Below are positions 8,540-18,793 of a stretch of DNA of 60,660 bases, in pieces (positions within the stretch are counted from its first letter, which is position 1; each line of letters begins with the position of its first letter). Source of the stretch: Clostridia bacterium (lineage in GTDB: Bacteria; Bacillota_A; Clostridia; Christensenellales; Aristaeellaceae); assembly GCA_017509065.1 (NCBI GenBank), contig JAFWQM010000124.1:1-60660 (forward strand). The letters are read 5' to 3'. A model generated the notes under the pieces. That model was not told where the DNA came from and made no database searches. It worked only from the letters and a program-made list of their open reading frames with translations. The position numbers were made by a program, and so were the translations under genes.

Positions 8540-8568
8540 AGTATAACATTTTCCCTCTGTTTTCGCAA
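8540..8568 (-). promoter_or_regulatory. Promoter of the cutC operon
   Basis: The minus-strand -35 TTGCGA (8568-8563) and -10 TATACT (8545-8540) have a 17-base spacer. Confidence 0.7.
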
Positions 8569-8610
8569 TCGAAAAGTCTGTCGAATCCTGAAATCGGTAC
8601 CATTAACAAA

Positions 8611-8680
8611 TTTGGGGGAAACCATTCTTTGGGGGCCAAAGAACGGTTTCCCCCAAACCTCTTTCCAAGAAAGTCAAAAA
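8611..8680. repeat. Dispersed palindromic repeat, copy 1
   Basis: A long hairpin: GGGGGAAACCATTCTTTG pairs with CAAAGAACGGTTTCCCCC around a GGGCC centre, followed by a tail CTCTTTCCAAGAAAG. Related copies are at 8736-8802, 12497-12613 and 18581-18660. Confidence 0.85.
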
Positions 8681-8735
8681 GGAAAACAAATACAGTAGGT
8701 TGGGTCTTTCAGTAAAATCCCCTTCCCTTTCTACA

Positions 8736-8802
8736 GCCTTTCTCGGAAGGGGCCTGGGGGAACCGCTCTTTGGGCGCCAAAGAGCGGTTCCCCCAGAAAT
8801 AC
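8736..8802. repeat. Dispersed palindromic repeat, copy 2 (inverted orientation)
   Basis: Same hairpin (GGGGGAACCGCTCTTTG / CAAAGAGCGGTTCCCCC) with the tail on the other side, so it faces copy 1. The two copies fill most of the 430-base cutC-lysA gap together with two promoters. Confidence 0.85.
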
Positions 8803-8854
8803 CTGAATCGTGACCAGAAATCTGTTCTTAATTTGTCCTTTCCTCTTTATCCCC

Positions 8855-8884
8855 TTGCGCGCGTCTTTTCATTTCGCATATAAT
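8855..8884 (+). promoter_or_regulatory. Promoter of the decarboxylase gene
   Basis: TTGCGC (8855-8860) and a perfect TATAAT (8879-8884) have an 18-base spacer. Confidence 0.65.
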
Positions 8885-8935
8885 GACAGTGGATTGTATC
8901 CAATTTCTGCGAATGAACGGGAAGGATGAAAAATC

Positions 8936-10174
8936 ATGCCAAATTTTGCTCTGAACGACGATGTGTTTATCCGGGCAGCGGACCAGTTTCCAACGCCCTT
9001 TCATTTATATGATGAAGCCGGCATCCGGAAAACGGCGCGGAATATGAACGCGGCTTTTTCGTGGGCCCCGCATTTCAAGGAATACTTCGCGGTGAAAGCG
9101 CTGCCGAACCCCGCCATCCTGAAAATCTTCAAGGAAGAGGACTGCGGCCTGGACTGCTCCAGCGAATGCGAACTGCTGCTGGCGAAAACGTGCGGATTCC
9201 ACGGCGAAGAAATCATGTTCAGCGCCAACGCCATGCCGCCCAGGGAATATGAGCTTGCCCGCTCCATGGACGCCATCGTGAACCTGGACGACAGCAGCGA
9301 TATCGACATCCTGGCCGCCCACGGCGGCATCCCGGAAACCGTCTGCGTCCGCTATAACCCCGGCGGGAATTTCACCATCGGCAACGCCATTATGGGTGCC
9401 CCCGGTGAATCCAAGTACGGCTGGACGAAGGAGCAGCTGGCGGAGGGCCTTCCCCGCCTCAAAGCCCTGGGCGCGAAACGCTTCGGCCTGCACGCGTTCC
9501 TGTCCAGCAACACGATTGACAATTCCTATTATCCCAAGCTGGCGGGTATCCTGTTTGAATTAGGCGCGGAAATGGCGGAGAAGTGCGGCCTGCCGCTGGC
9601 GTTCGTGAACCTCTCCGGCGGTATCGGCATACCCTACCGGCCCGACGTTCCCGCCGTGGACATCGCCGCCGTCGGGGAAGGCGTGCGGAAGGAATATGAG
9701 CGCGTGTTTGGCGACCCGGCAAAAGCCAGCGTGGCGATCAAAACAGAGCTCGGGCGCTACATGACCGGCCCGCACGGCTGGCTGGTGACTCACGCGGTGC
9801 ACGAAAAGAAAATCTACCGGGATTACATCGGCGTGGACGCCTGCGCCGCCAACCTGATGCGCCCCGCCATGTACGGCGCGTACCACCACATCCACGTCTG
9901 CGGCAAGCGGGAAGCGCCCGCGGACCATGTGTACGACATCACCGGCTGCCTTTGCGAAAACAACGACAAGTTCGCCATCGAACGCCCGCTGCCGGAAATA
10001 AAGATCGGCGACCTGCTGGTGATCCACGACACCGGGGCCCACGGCTTCGCCATGGGCTACCAGTACAACGGACGCCTGCGCAGCGCGGAAATCCTGTATA
10101 CAAACGACGGGGATTACCGCATGATCCGCCGCGCCGAAACCCCGGAGGATTACTTCGCAACGCTGGTGGAATAA
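8936..10174 (+). CDS. lysA: Diaminopimelate decarboxylase family (fold III PLP decarboxylase)
   Basis: The protein has 412 residues. It has an alanine-racemase-like PLP barrel at the N-terminus with the Schiff-base lysine in YFAVKALPNP (Lys54), a glycine-rich phosphate-binding stretch LSGGIGIPY, and the C-terminal beta domain with GCLCENNDKF and MGYQYNGRLRSAEIL. It should convert meso-diaminopimelate to lysine in the cytoplasm. The CENND sequence replaces the more common CESGD around the active-site cysteine, so this belongs to a divergent subgroup and a different diamino-acid substrate is possible. GGAAGGAT precedes the ATG. It is monocistronic and is followed by the alaS promoter. Confidence 0.82.
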   Translation: MPNFALNDDVFIRAADQFPTPFHLYDEAGIRKTARNMNAAFSWAPHFKEYFAVKALPNPAILKIFKEEDCGLDCSSECELLLAKTCGFHGEEIMFSANAMPPREYELARSMDAIVNLDDSSDIDILAAHGGIPETVCVRYNPGGNFTIGNAIMGAPGESKYGWTKEQLAEGLPRLKALGAKRFGLHAFLSSNTIDNSYYPKLAGILFELGAEMAEKCGLPLAFVNLSGGIGIPYRPDVPAVDIAAVGEGVRKEYERVFGDPAKASVAIKTELGRYMTGPHGWLVTHAVHEKKIYRDYIGVDACAANLMRPAMYGAYHHIHVCGKREAPADHVYDITGCLCENNDKFAIERPLPEIKIGDLLVIHDTGAHGFAMGYQYNGRLRSAEILYTNDGDYRMIRRAETPEDYFATLVE

Positions 10175-10190
10175 ACAGCGTTTCAAATGC

Positions 10191-10219
10191 TTGACAGAAC
10201 GGCCTTTTCGCTGTATACT
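10191..10219 (+). promoter_or_regulatory. Promoter of alaS
   Basis: A perfect TTGACA (10191-10196) and TATACT (10214-10219) with a 17-base spacer stand directly before the T-box leader; transcription should start near 10226. Confidence 0.85.
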
Positions 10220-10225
10220 TACCGC

Positions 10226-10484
10226 AATCGCATACGCGCTGTGAAGCAGAAGGAACGCGGAAAGCCGCCGCAAAGCGAGCCGGGGAGGGTGCAAGCCCGG
10301 CGGGAGGAAACGCGTTTCGCCGCTGCCGAGCCATCCGTTTGAACACCGCAAGGCAAGTAGGACGGGTCGGGTCTCCCCCGTTATCAGAGTCGAGGTGGAC
10401 GCAAAAACCAAAATTGCGTCAATTGAAGTGGTACCGCGAATCCAGTGTGTCTGTTCGTCTTCAAGGAGAAACAGACACACTTTT
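10226..10484 (+). promoter_or_regulatory. T-box leader (tRNA-Ala sensing) of alaS
   Basis: A leader of about 260 bases with the T-box layout: a long stem I with AGCAGAAGGAACGCGG at its base and the distal loops, a probable specifier region GCTGCCGAGC (GCT or GCC, alanine), the conserved antiterminator bulge sequence GTGGTACCGCG (10430-10440), and a competing terminator at 10445-10484. Uncharged tRNA-Ala would pair with the specifier and the UGGN bulge and permit read-through into alaS. The exact specifier codon was not proven by folding. Confidence 0.88.
10445..10484 (+). terminator. T-box regulatory terminator
   Basis: GTGTGTCTGTT (10445-10455) pairs with AACAGACACAC (10470-10480), followed by TTTT. 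It is mutually exclusive with the antiterminator formed by the GGTACCGCG region. Confidence 0.85.
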
Positions 10485-10512
10485 CATTTTTATATAAAGG
10501 AGACTGATCCCC

Positions 10513-12483
<1,971 letters not shown>

Positions 12484-12496
12484 GAAACGAATGATT

Positions 12497-12613
12497 TTTC
12501 TGAGGGGAACCATTCTTTGGATAACACCTCATCCGGCGCTTCGCGCCACCTTCCCCTGCGAGGGGAAGGCAAAGAGCGGTTCCCCCCAGACCCCCTTCCG
12601 AGAAAGCTATAAA
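12497..12613. repeat. Dispersed palindromic repeat, copy 3, interrupted by a second repeat
   Basis: The left arm GAGGGGAACCATTCTTTG and right arm CAAAGAGCGGTTCCCCCC, with tail CCCCCTTCCGAGAAAG, are the same family as 8611. The loop is replaced by a 45-base insert (about 12525-12569) carrying CCTCATCCGGCGC and GCGAGGGGAAGG, itself a hairpin related to the repeat at 54555-54672. One repeat is thus nested in the other. Confidence 0.75.
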
Positions 12614-12658
12614 GGATATTTTTGTCAAATCATACAACAACAAGCCAGTCAAATAACG

Positions 12659-12780
12659 ATTGTCATCCTGAGCGAAGTGGAGCGAGAGGGCCGAAGCGCC
12701 CGGAAAACAGTCCGATGGACTGTTTTCAGCGAAGGCCGGGCGGCAGCCCTGTCCTGAACGGAGTCGAAGGATCTTTTTGC
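12659..12780. repeat. Intergenic repeat beginning TTGTCATCCTGAGCGAAG
   Basis: The stretch from TGTCATCCTGAGCGAAGTGG to GGAGTCGAAGGATCT is a repeat type seen in many bacterial intergenic regions. The outer parts TCCTGAGCGAAG and GGAGTCGAAGGAT are typical of it. No protein is supported here. Only one copy is present in the window. Confidence 0.55.
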
Positions 12781-12838
12781 GCAGGGCACCCGCCTGCGCT
12801 TTTTTGTGTTCTTTCGACTGATTTCGCAGAAAAAAACC

Positions 12839-12889
12839 TTGCGCGATCCGCCATTCTGTGGTACAATCAGATGGTCAAAGAAAGACAAT
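12839..12889 (+). promoter_or_regulatory. Promoter and CtsR operator of the clpC operon
   Basis: TTGCGC (12839-12844) and TACAAT (12862-12867) have a 17-base spacer. Directly downstream lies GGTCAAA-GAA-AGACAAT (12873-12889), a close match to the CtsR heptad repeat (GGTCAAA-NAN-GGTCAAA; the second half has two changes). It overlaps the transcription start, so CtsR would block initiation and regulate its own operon. Confidence 0.85.
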
Positions 12890-12908
12890 TTCTTTGGAGG
12901 GATGTTTT

Positions 12909-13394
12909 ATGCGGTTAAGCGATACCATTGAAAGCTTCATCAAGGCCATGATTCAGGAGGATCAGCCCGAAGTGGAGCTGAAAAGAAACGAGCTGGCGGA
13001 GTATTTTCACTGCGCACCGTCCCAGATCAATTATGTTTTGGCCACGCGCTTCACGCCCGATCACGGCTACGTCACCTCCTCCCAGCGGGGCGGCGGCGGG
13101 TTCATCCGCATCGTGCGGGTACGGCAGAGCGGCGGCGATCATCTGAGCTATCTCTTGCACGAGCGCATCGGCGATAGCCTGGACGCGCAGTCGGCCCAGG
13201 TGCTTTGCGCCCAACTGGCAGAGCGGAAAGTCGTCACACCCTCGGAAGCCAATCTGATGGCGGCCGCTGTGTCGCCCCAGGCGCTGTCCGCGCCCATGCC
13301 GGAAGCGATGAAGGACGCGCTGCGGGCGAAAATACTCAGATGCATGCTGCTGTCCGTGATGCAGCATCGGGCAAAACAAACCGAAAACGGTTGA
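12909..13394 (+). CDS. ctsR: CtsR, class III stress gene repressor
   Basis: The protein has 161 residues, close to the family length of about 150-155. The N-terminal winged helix includes LSDTIESFIKAMI, ELAEYFHCAPSQINYVLATRF and the glycine-rich wing SQRGGGGFIRIVRV that reads the heptad repeat. CtsR represses clp genes until heat or arginine phosphorylation by McsB inactivates it. The start at 12909 has GGAGGG eight bases upstream. It is the first gene of ctsR-mcsA-mcsB-clpC, with its own operator at 12873-12889. Confidence 0.95.
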   Translation: MRLSDTIESFIKAMIQEDQPEVELKRNELAEYFHCAPSQINYVLATRFTPDHGYVTSSQRGGGGFIRIVRVRQSGGDHLSYLLHERIGDSLDAQSAQVLCAQLAERKVVTPSEANLMAAAVSPQALSAPMPEAMKDALRAKILRCMLLSVMQHRAKQTENG

Positions 13395-13463
13395 TTTTGC
13401 CGACGTACGGTTTTTGTTTCCGGCGCATAATATGGGATGCGCCCATTGATTGAGGAGGACTTT

Positions 13464-13961
13464 ATGCTCTGCGAAGAATGCGGAAAAAACCAGGCGGAAG
13501 TGCTGATGACCACGGTGGTGAACGGCCAGTCCGCCACCCGGCACCTGTGCCGTGAGTGCCTGAAAAAATATCAGGCCGGGGATTTGCAGGCTGTTTTGGC
13601 CGCGATTCTCTCCACCATGGTCGGCAAACTCCGGGAGCAGGACGAGGAAACGCCGGACATTGTTTGCCCCCAGTGCGGCGAAACCTACGCCGAATTTCAG
13701 AAAACGGGGATGCTCGGCTGCGCAGGATGCTATCAGGCATTCAGAAAAGAACTGGCGCCTGTCATCACCCGCGTCCAGGGCCGCACGCAGCACGCCGGGC
13801 GGCGGCCTCCGGTAAGCGAGGAAGAGCAGGCGCGCCAGACCCGCATGGAAGAACTGCGCGGCCTGATGGAAGCGGCGGTTGCGGAGGAAAACTTTGAGGA
13901 AGCCGCACGGCTTCGGGACGAACTGCGGGCCATGACCCCGGCCAGGGAGGCGAAAGCATGA
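13464..13961 (+). CDS. mcsA: McsA, activator of McsB
   Basis: The protein has 165 residues. Two zinc-ribbon-like Cys clusters are visible: CEECGK...CREC near the N-terminus and CPQCGETY...CAGC around residue 70. The C-terminal UVR segment (MEELRGLMEAAVAEENFEEA) is the motif that contacts ClpC or McsB. McsA stimulates the McsB arginine kinase and delivers targets to ClpC. The start with AGGAGGA is at 13464; the frame is open further upstream without support. It overlaps mcsB by four bases (ATGA). Confidence 0.94.
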   Translation: MLCEECGKNQAEVLMTTVVNGQSATRHLCRECLKKYQAGDLQAVLAAILSTMVGKLREQDEETPDIVCPQCGETYAEFQKTGMLGCAGCYQAFRKELAPVITRVQGRTQHAGRRPPVSEEEQARQTRMEELRGLMEAAVAEENFEEAARLRDELRAMTPAREAKA

Positions 13962-14944
13962 GTGAGATCGTTCTTTCCTCCCGCGTCCGGCTGGCCCGGA
14001 ATTACGCCGACCTGCCCTTCCGGAACAAAATCACCAGGGAACAGAGCGAAGACTGCGTGCAGCGCACCCTGGAAGCCCTGCGTCCTCTCCCCCAGCCCTA
14101 TACTTTTTTACCGTTGAAAGGGATGGAGGCAAATGAAAAGAAAGCGCTGGTGGAAGCGCACCTCATCAGCCCCGACCTGATGGAGCACGAGGAGACCGCC
14201 GCCGCGCTGATCCGGGATGATGAAAAAATCTCCGTGATGATGAATGAGGAAGATCACCTGCGTATCCAGGGTTTCACCATGGGCGAAAACCTGAACGACG
14301 CTGCGGAGTGCGCCTTTTCCATTGAGGATACGTTGCAGGAGCGGCTTTCCTTCGCGTTCGATCCGCAGTGGGGATATCTCACCGCCTGCCCCACCAACGC
14401 GGGCACGGGACTCAGGGCGTCCGTGATGCTGCACCTGCCCATGCTGACCAGTCAAAAGCAGATGGGCAAGGTGAACCAGATCGCCGCCAAGCTGGGCCTG
14501 ACCCTGCGCGGTATTTACGGCGAGGGCAGCGAAGCGCGCGGCAATCTGTACCAGCTAAGCAATCAGGTAACGCTGGGCCGCACGGAAAAGGAAATCATCG
14601 ACGCGGTGGCAGCGACCGCCCGGCAGATGGCGGAAATGGAGCGCATCTACCGCCACAAGGCAGAAGAGAAGGACGCCGTCGCCTTTGAAGATCAGCTGTA
14701 CCGCTCCTACGGCCTGCTCACCAACGCCCGCAGGATGCCGATCAAGGAGTTTATGGCGCATTGGTCCAACCTGCGCCTCGGCGCGTCGATGGGCAAGCTG
14801 CCCGTATCCCTCAAAACCTGCGACGCCCTGCTCACCGCCGCCCAGCCCGCCCATGTGCAGAAAGCCGCGGGCACAGCGCTGAACGATAAAGACCTGGACG
14901 CTTTCAGGAGCGAATTGATACGAAACACTTTAAATGGAGGATAA
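13958..14944 (+). CDS. mcsB: McsB protein arginine kinase
   Basis: The protein has 328 residues, of the phosphagen-kinase fold. The family N-terminus IVLSSRVRLARN, the central NEEDHLRIQ and the C-terminal catalytic stretch with LTACPTNAGTGLRASVMLHLP are present. McsB phosphorylates arginines of damaged proteins and of CtsR, marking them for ClpCP. The 20-30 residues usually found at the family C-terminus are somewhat shorter here. ATGA overlap with mcsA indicates coupled translation, and its stop lies next to the clpC ribosome site. Confidence 0.95.
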   Translation: MSEIVLSSRVRLARNYADLPFRNKITREQSEDCVQRTLEALRPLPQPYTFLPLKGMEANEKKALVEAHLISPDLMEHEETAAALIRDDEKISVMMNEEDHLRIQGFTMGENLNDAAECAFSIEDTLQERLSFAFDPQWGYLTACPTNAGTGLRASVMLHLPMLTSQKQMGKVNQIAAKLGLTLRGIYGEGSEARGNLYQLSNQVTLGRTEKEIIDAVAATARQMAEMERIYRHKAEEKDAVAFEDQLYRSYGLLTNARRMPIKEFMAHWSNLRLGASMGKLPVSLKTCDALLTAAQPAHVQKAAGTALNDKDLDAFRSELIRNTLNGG

Positions 14945-14954
14945 AACTGTATAT

Positions 14955-17369
14955 ATGCCAATTTTCGGACGATTCAACGAACGGGCGCAGCGGGTGATCG
15001 CCTCCGCCCAGAAAACCGCCGTTACGCTGGGCCACAGCTATGTGGGCAGCGAGCATTTTCTGATCGGCCTTTTGAAGGAAGCCCGCTCCGACGCGCCTGC
15101 CTTGCCGGACAACGTGATTCCGGAAACGGTGACCGAGGCCGTGAAGCAGATCACTGAAACCAGTGACCACGCGCCGAACCAGCTGGAAATGACGCCGCGG
15201 GTAAAAAAGCTGCTGGAAACCAGCGTACGTGAAGCGCACCGGCTGGGCCATCCCTACGTAACGGCGGGCCACTTCTGGCTGGCGCTGCTCAGCGATGAGG
15301 AGAGCGTGGCCATGCGGGTACTGACCAGCATGGGCTGCGATATTGAGAAACTGAAAAACAGCATTCAGGAAGCGCTGGGAAAGAACGCCGCCGTTCCTTT
15401 CGGACAGCAGCAAAGCAGCGGCGGCGGTTCAGCGCTGGCGAAATACGGCCGCAACCTGACCGAGGCTGCCGAAAAGGGCGAGCTTGACCCCGTGATCGGG
15501 CGGCAGAACGAAATCGAGCGCATCGTGCAGATTCTGTCCCGCAGGACGAAAAACAACCCCGTCCTCATTGGCGAACCCGGCGTGGGCAAATCCGCCGTGG
15601 CGGAAGGGCTTGCCCAGAAGATCAGCCAAGGCGCGGTGCCCGAAACCCTGACCGATAAAAAGATCATTTCCCTGGACATGGGTTCCATGGTCGCGGGCAG
15701 CAAGTACCGCGGCGAATTTGAAGAGCGCCTCAAGAACACCCTGGACGAGGTGAAGAAGCGCGGCGACGTGATCCTGTTCATCGACGAACTGCAGAACATC
15801 ATCGGCGCAGGCGCTGCGGAGGGCAGCATGGATGCGGCGAATATCTTAAAGCCCGCCCTGGCCCGAGGTGAAATCCAGTGCATTGGCGCGACGACCCTGG
15901 ACGAATACCGCAAGCACATCGAAAAGGACGCGGCCCTGGCCCGGCGCTTCCAGCCGGTCACGGTGAACGAGCCCAGCGAAGAAGAAACCATCGCCATCAT
16001 GAAAGGCCTGCGGGATAAGTACGAAGCCCACCACAAGGTCCGCATCACCGACGAAGCCCTGATAGCCGCCGTGAAGCTCAGCAACCGCTATATCGCCGAC
16101 CGCTTTCAGCCGGACAAGGCCATCGACCTGATGGACGAGGCTGCCTCCCGCGTGCGTATCCAAGCGTTCACCGCGCCGCCTGACATGAAGGCGCAGGAAA
16201 AGAAGCTGGAAGGCGTGCTGCGGGAAAAGCGGGAAGCCATCGACAAGCAGGACTACGAGAAGGCCGCCGCGCTCCGCGACGAGGAGCACGCCCTCCGCGC
16301 CGAAATCGACGAGAAGCGCGCCGCCTGGGAGCAGCAGAAATCCGCCACCAAGGACACCGTGGGCGAGGAGGAAATCGCCCAGGTAGTGGCGGGCTGGACG
16401 GGCATCCCGGTGAAAAAGATGACGGAGGAAGAATCCGAACGCCTGCTGCATCTGGAAGATCTGCTTCATAAGCGCGTGGTGGGGCAATCGGAAGCCGTCG
16501 CCGCCGTCAGCCGGGCTATCCGCCGGGCGCGGGCGGGATTGAAAGACCCCAAGCGCCCCATCGGCAGCTTCATCTTCTTAGGGCCCACAGGCGTTGGCAA
16601 GACGGAACTCTGCCGCGCCCTGGGCGAAGCCATGTTCGGGGACGAGGACGCGCTCATCCGCCTGGACATGTCCGAGTACATGGAAAAGCACACGGTCAGC
16701 CGCATGGTGGGTTCGCCTCCCGGCTACGTGGGCTACGACGAAGGCGGCCAGCTCACCGAGGCCGTGCGGCGCAAGCCCTATTCCGTGGTGCTGTTCGATG
16801 AGGTGGAAAAGGCGCACCCCGATGTGTTCAACATCCTGTTGCAAATCCTGGAGGACGGGCGGCTCACCGACAACATGGGCCGCGTGGTCAGCTTCAAAAA
16901 CTGCGTGATCGTGATGACCAGCAACGCGGGCGCTCAGTCCGCCCAGCGCACGAGCCTTGGCTTCGGCGCGGGCATGGCCGACGCCATGGACTACGAGCGA
17001 ATGCGGGAAAAGGTGCTTTCCGACATCAAGACCGTATTCCGGCCTGAGTTCCTCAACCGCGTGGATGAGATCATCGTGTTCCATAAGCTGGAGCAGAAGG
17101 ACATTGAAGCCATCTGCAGCCTCATGCTGGGGCAGGTGGCCAAGCGCCTGGAGGAACGGGAAATCACCCTCACCTACGGGGACGACGTGGTCTCCCATCT
17201 GGCCCAGGCAGGCTTCGATCCGCAATATGGAGCGCGGCCCCTGCGCCGCGTGATCCAGCGCACCATCGAGGACGCTCTCAGCGAAAAGCTCATTGCCGGG
17301 GAAATCCATCTTGGCGGCGCGGTCAGCATGTGCATGAACGGAGATCAAATCGTGTTCCAGGAGGGATAA
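14955..17369 (+). CDS. clpC: ClpC, AAA+ unfoldase of the ClpCP protease
   Basis: The protein has 804 residues. It has an N domain (about 1-140) with [19 protein letters not shown] and two ClpN repeats, AAA1 with Walker A GEPGVGKS near residue 205, the M-domain coiled coil with a UVR-like segment (about 415-460), and AAA2 with GPTGVGKT near 542 and the GYVGYDEGG pore loop. Start 14955 (MPIFGRF) matches family N-termini. A GGAGG lies 14 bases upstream, a slightly long spacing; an in-frame ATG at 14934 is the alternative. The protein unfolds pArg-tagged substrates for ClpP, which is not encoded here. Confidence 0.95.
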   Translation: MPIFGRFNERAQRVIASAQKTAVTLGHSYVGSEHFLIGLLKEARSDAPALPDNVIPETVTEAVKQITETSDHAPNQLEMTPRVKKLLETSVREAHRLGHPYVTAGHFWLALLSDEESVAMRVLTSMGCDIEKLKNSIQEALGKNAAVPFGQQQSSGGGSALAKYGRNLTEAAEKGELDPVIGRQNEIERIVQILSRRTKNNPVLIGEPGVGKSAVAEGLAQKISQGAVPETLTDKKIISLDMGSMVAGSKYRGEFEERLKNTLDEVKKRGDVILFIDELQNIIGAGAAEGSMDAANILKPALARGEIQCIGATTLDEYRKHIEKDAALARRFQPVTVNEPSEEETIAIMKGLRDKYEAHHKVRITDEALIAAVKLSNRYIADRFQPDKAIDLMDEAASRVRIQAFTAPPDMKAQEKKLEGVLREKREAIDKQDYEKAAALRDEEHALRAEIDEKRAAWEQQKSATKDTVGEEEIAQVVAGWTGIPVKKMTEEESERLLHLEDLLHKRVVGQSEAVAAVSRAIRRARAGLKDPKRPIGSFIFLGPTGVGKTELCRALGEAMFGDEDALIRLDMSEYMEKHTVSRMVGSPPGYVGYDEGGQLTEAVRRKPYSVVLFDEVEKAHPDVFNILLQILEDGRLTDNMGRVVSFKNCVIVMTSNAGAQSAQRTSLGFGAGMADAMDYERMREKVLSDIKTVFRPEFLNRVDEIIVFHKLEQKDIEAICSLMLGQVAKRLEEREITLTYGDDVVSHLAQAGFDPQYGARPLRRVIQRTIEDALSEKLIAGEIHLGGAVSMCMNGDQIVFQEG

Positions 17370-17410
17370 TCCATGCGAAGAGGGGTCTTTGCAACCGCAG
17401 GAGATTAGAA

Positions 17411-17463
17411 AAAAAACAACCCCGCGCGGGCCACGACGGGTCAGCGCGGGGCGTTGCTGTTTA
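17411..17463. terminator. Bidirectional terminator clpC / dehydrogenase
   Basis: CCCCGCGC (17420-17427) pairs with GCGCGGGG (17444-17451), extended by AACAAC/GTTGCTGTT. A-runs on the left and T-rich sequence on the right let it serve both convergent genes. Confidence 0.8.
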
Positions 17464-18501
17464 TTGAACATTCACAAACATGGGGTAAGGCAGATAACGG
17501 GCAAAGGGCAGCTTATCCATGGTCACGAAGCCCGCGGGCGCCGCCAGCACATCGGGGACGCGGTTCACAATTGTCGCGCAGGTGTGGGCGACCGTGTCAG
17601 GCTTTGAAACGGAGAAGCGCACGTCCGGCTCACCGTGGATGGTAAAATCGCACAAGTCGCCTTCGCCTTCCTCATACACCTTGCCGATGCATTGGGTTTC
17701 CACCACGATGCCCTGGTGGGTAATGGTCGTGACCACCGCGCTCATGCCGATGGCCTTGCCTTTGGGGATGGTCTCCCCCAGGGTTTCGCTGTGCACATCG
17801 CGGTCGGCGAACACCGGCACCGCCTTCTGCTTGCTCTGCTCCACGCTCAGGCCCAGCTTCATGCACAGCGCTTCATTGCTGTTCCACACATAGGCGGGAA
17901 CGCTTACGCTGTGGGCGATGTCCCGCTCGAATTCCTCCGCGCTCAGCCCCACGCCGTGCGCCTTCGCCAGGGCAATTCCGTAATCCTCCACATTGTAGCT
18001 CACAGCCCCGTCGATCTCGGCGATGCTATGCACGCCGCCCGCGATACAGGCAGGCAGGTTCACCCAGAACACATCCTGCATCCCGCTGCCCACGACGGTG
18101 CAGCTCATTTCTTTCGCTAACGCGTCCAGCTGATTGGTGATCGTCGGTGAGGTCGTCCAGGGAAACAGCGCTTCCTCCGACGTGGTGATCACGTTCACCC
18201 CACGGGTCACGCATTCCAGGATGGGCTTATGCATATCCGGCAGGAAGCTTTGCAGCGCCAGGATGGCGATGTCCGCGTCGCAGTTGTCCAGCACAGCGTC
18301 GGGATCACTCCGCACTTTGACGCCCGTTTCCCGGCGCAGCCCGGCGATTTCGCCGATATCTTTATCCACGATGCTTTCGTCCATGTCGATCGCGCCGACG
18401 ATGTCCGCTCCCTTATCCAGCAGATAGCGCATCAGGATTCTGCCCATTTTGCCGCAGCCGTACTGCACCACGCGGATCTTGTCCCAGGTTCCATGATTCA
18501 T
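17461..18501 (-). CDS. 2,4-diaminopentanoate dehydrogenase-like NAD(P)-dependent dehydrogenase
   Basis: The protein has 346 residues. It has a Rossmann N-terminus with [18 protein letters not shown] and the dihydrodipicolinate-reductase-type nucleotide fold, and a long C-terminal domain like that of 2,4-diaminopentanoate dehydrogenase (Ord) of clostridial ornithine fermentation ([24 protein letters not shown]). Such enzymes oxidatively deaminate a diamino acid. None of the other ornithine-fermentation genes is nearby, so the substrate is uncertain. The start ATG has GGAGGTGA upstream. It is monocistronic. Confidence 0.75.
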   Translation of the reverse strand: MNHGTWDKIRVVQYGCGKMGRILMRYLLDKGADIVGAIDMDESIVDKDIGEIAGLRRETGVKVRSDPDAVLDNCDADIAILALQSFLPDMHKPILECVTRGVNVITTSEEALFPWTTSPTITNQLDALAKEMSCTVVGSGMQDVFWVNLPACIAGGVHSIAEIDGAVSYNVEDYGIALAKAHGVGLSAEEFERDIAHSVSVPAYVWNSNEALCMKLGLSVEQSKQKAVPVFADRDVHSETLGETIPKGKAIGMSAVVTTITHQGIVVETQCIGKVYEEGEGDLCDFTIHGEPDVRFSVSKPDTVAHTCATIVNRVPDVLAAPAGFVTMDKLPFARYLPYPMFVNVQ

Positions 18502-18580
18502 GTTTCTTCACCTCCATGGAACCATTATGTCCTGATTCAGCGGTCTTTACGCTCACCAGGATAAAACGGCAGAATATTTC

Positions 18581-18660
18581 TGGGGGAAACCGCTCTTTGT
18601 GGGCCAAAGAGCGATTTCCCCCAGACCCCCTTCCGAGAAAGCCATAAAGGTTTTTTGACT
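18581..18660. repeat. Dispersed palindromic repeat, copy 4
   Basis: GGGGGAAACCGCTCTTTG and CAAAGAGCGATTTCCCCC form a hairpin around TGGGC, followed by the tail AGACCCCCTTCCGAGAAAGC. The downstream GACTTTTAGCCATTTTGCGAA resembles sequence at about 40189-40211, near the right end of the mobile element. Confidence 0.8.
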
Positions 18661-18793
18661 TTTAGCCATTTTGCGAATGCTTATAAGCGCTTATCAATCA
18701 GGCCGCCTGAAAACAAATCGTAAAAAATTAAGCGCTTTTATGTATTTTAAAGCTTTGTGTGATATACTGATTCTGTTGAAAGGAGTGAATGAC

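Noticed and set aside
12622..12918. Short open frames upstream of ctsR
   Set aside because: They lie across the TGTCATCCTGAGCGAAG repeat and the ctsR promoter and operator, and have no ribosome sites.
17461..18501. meso-diaminopimelate dehydrogenase or dapB
   Set aside because: The C-terminal domain and length fit the 2,4-diaminopentanoate dehydrogenase group better, and no lysine genes adjoin it.
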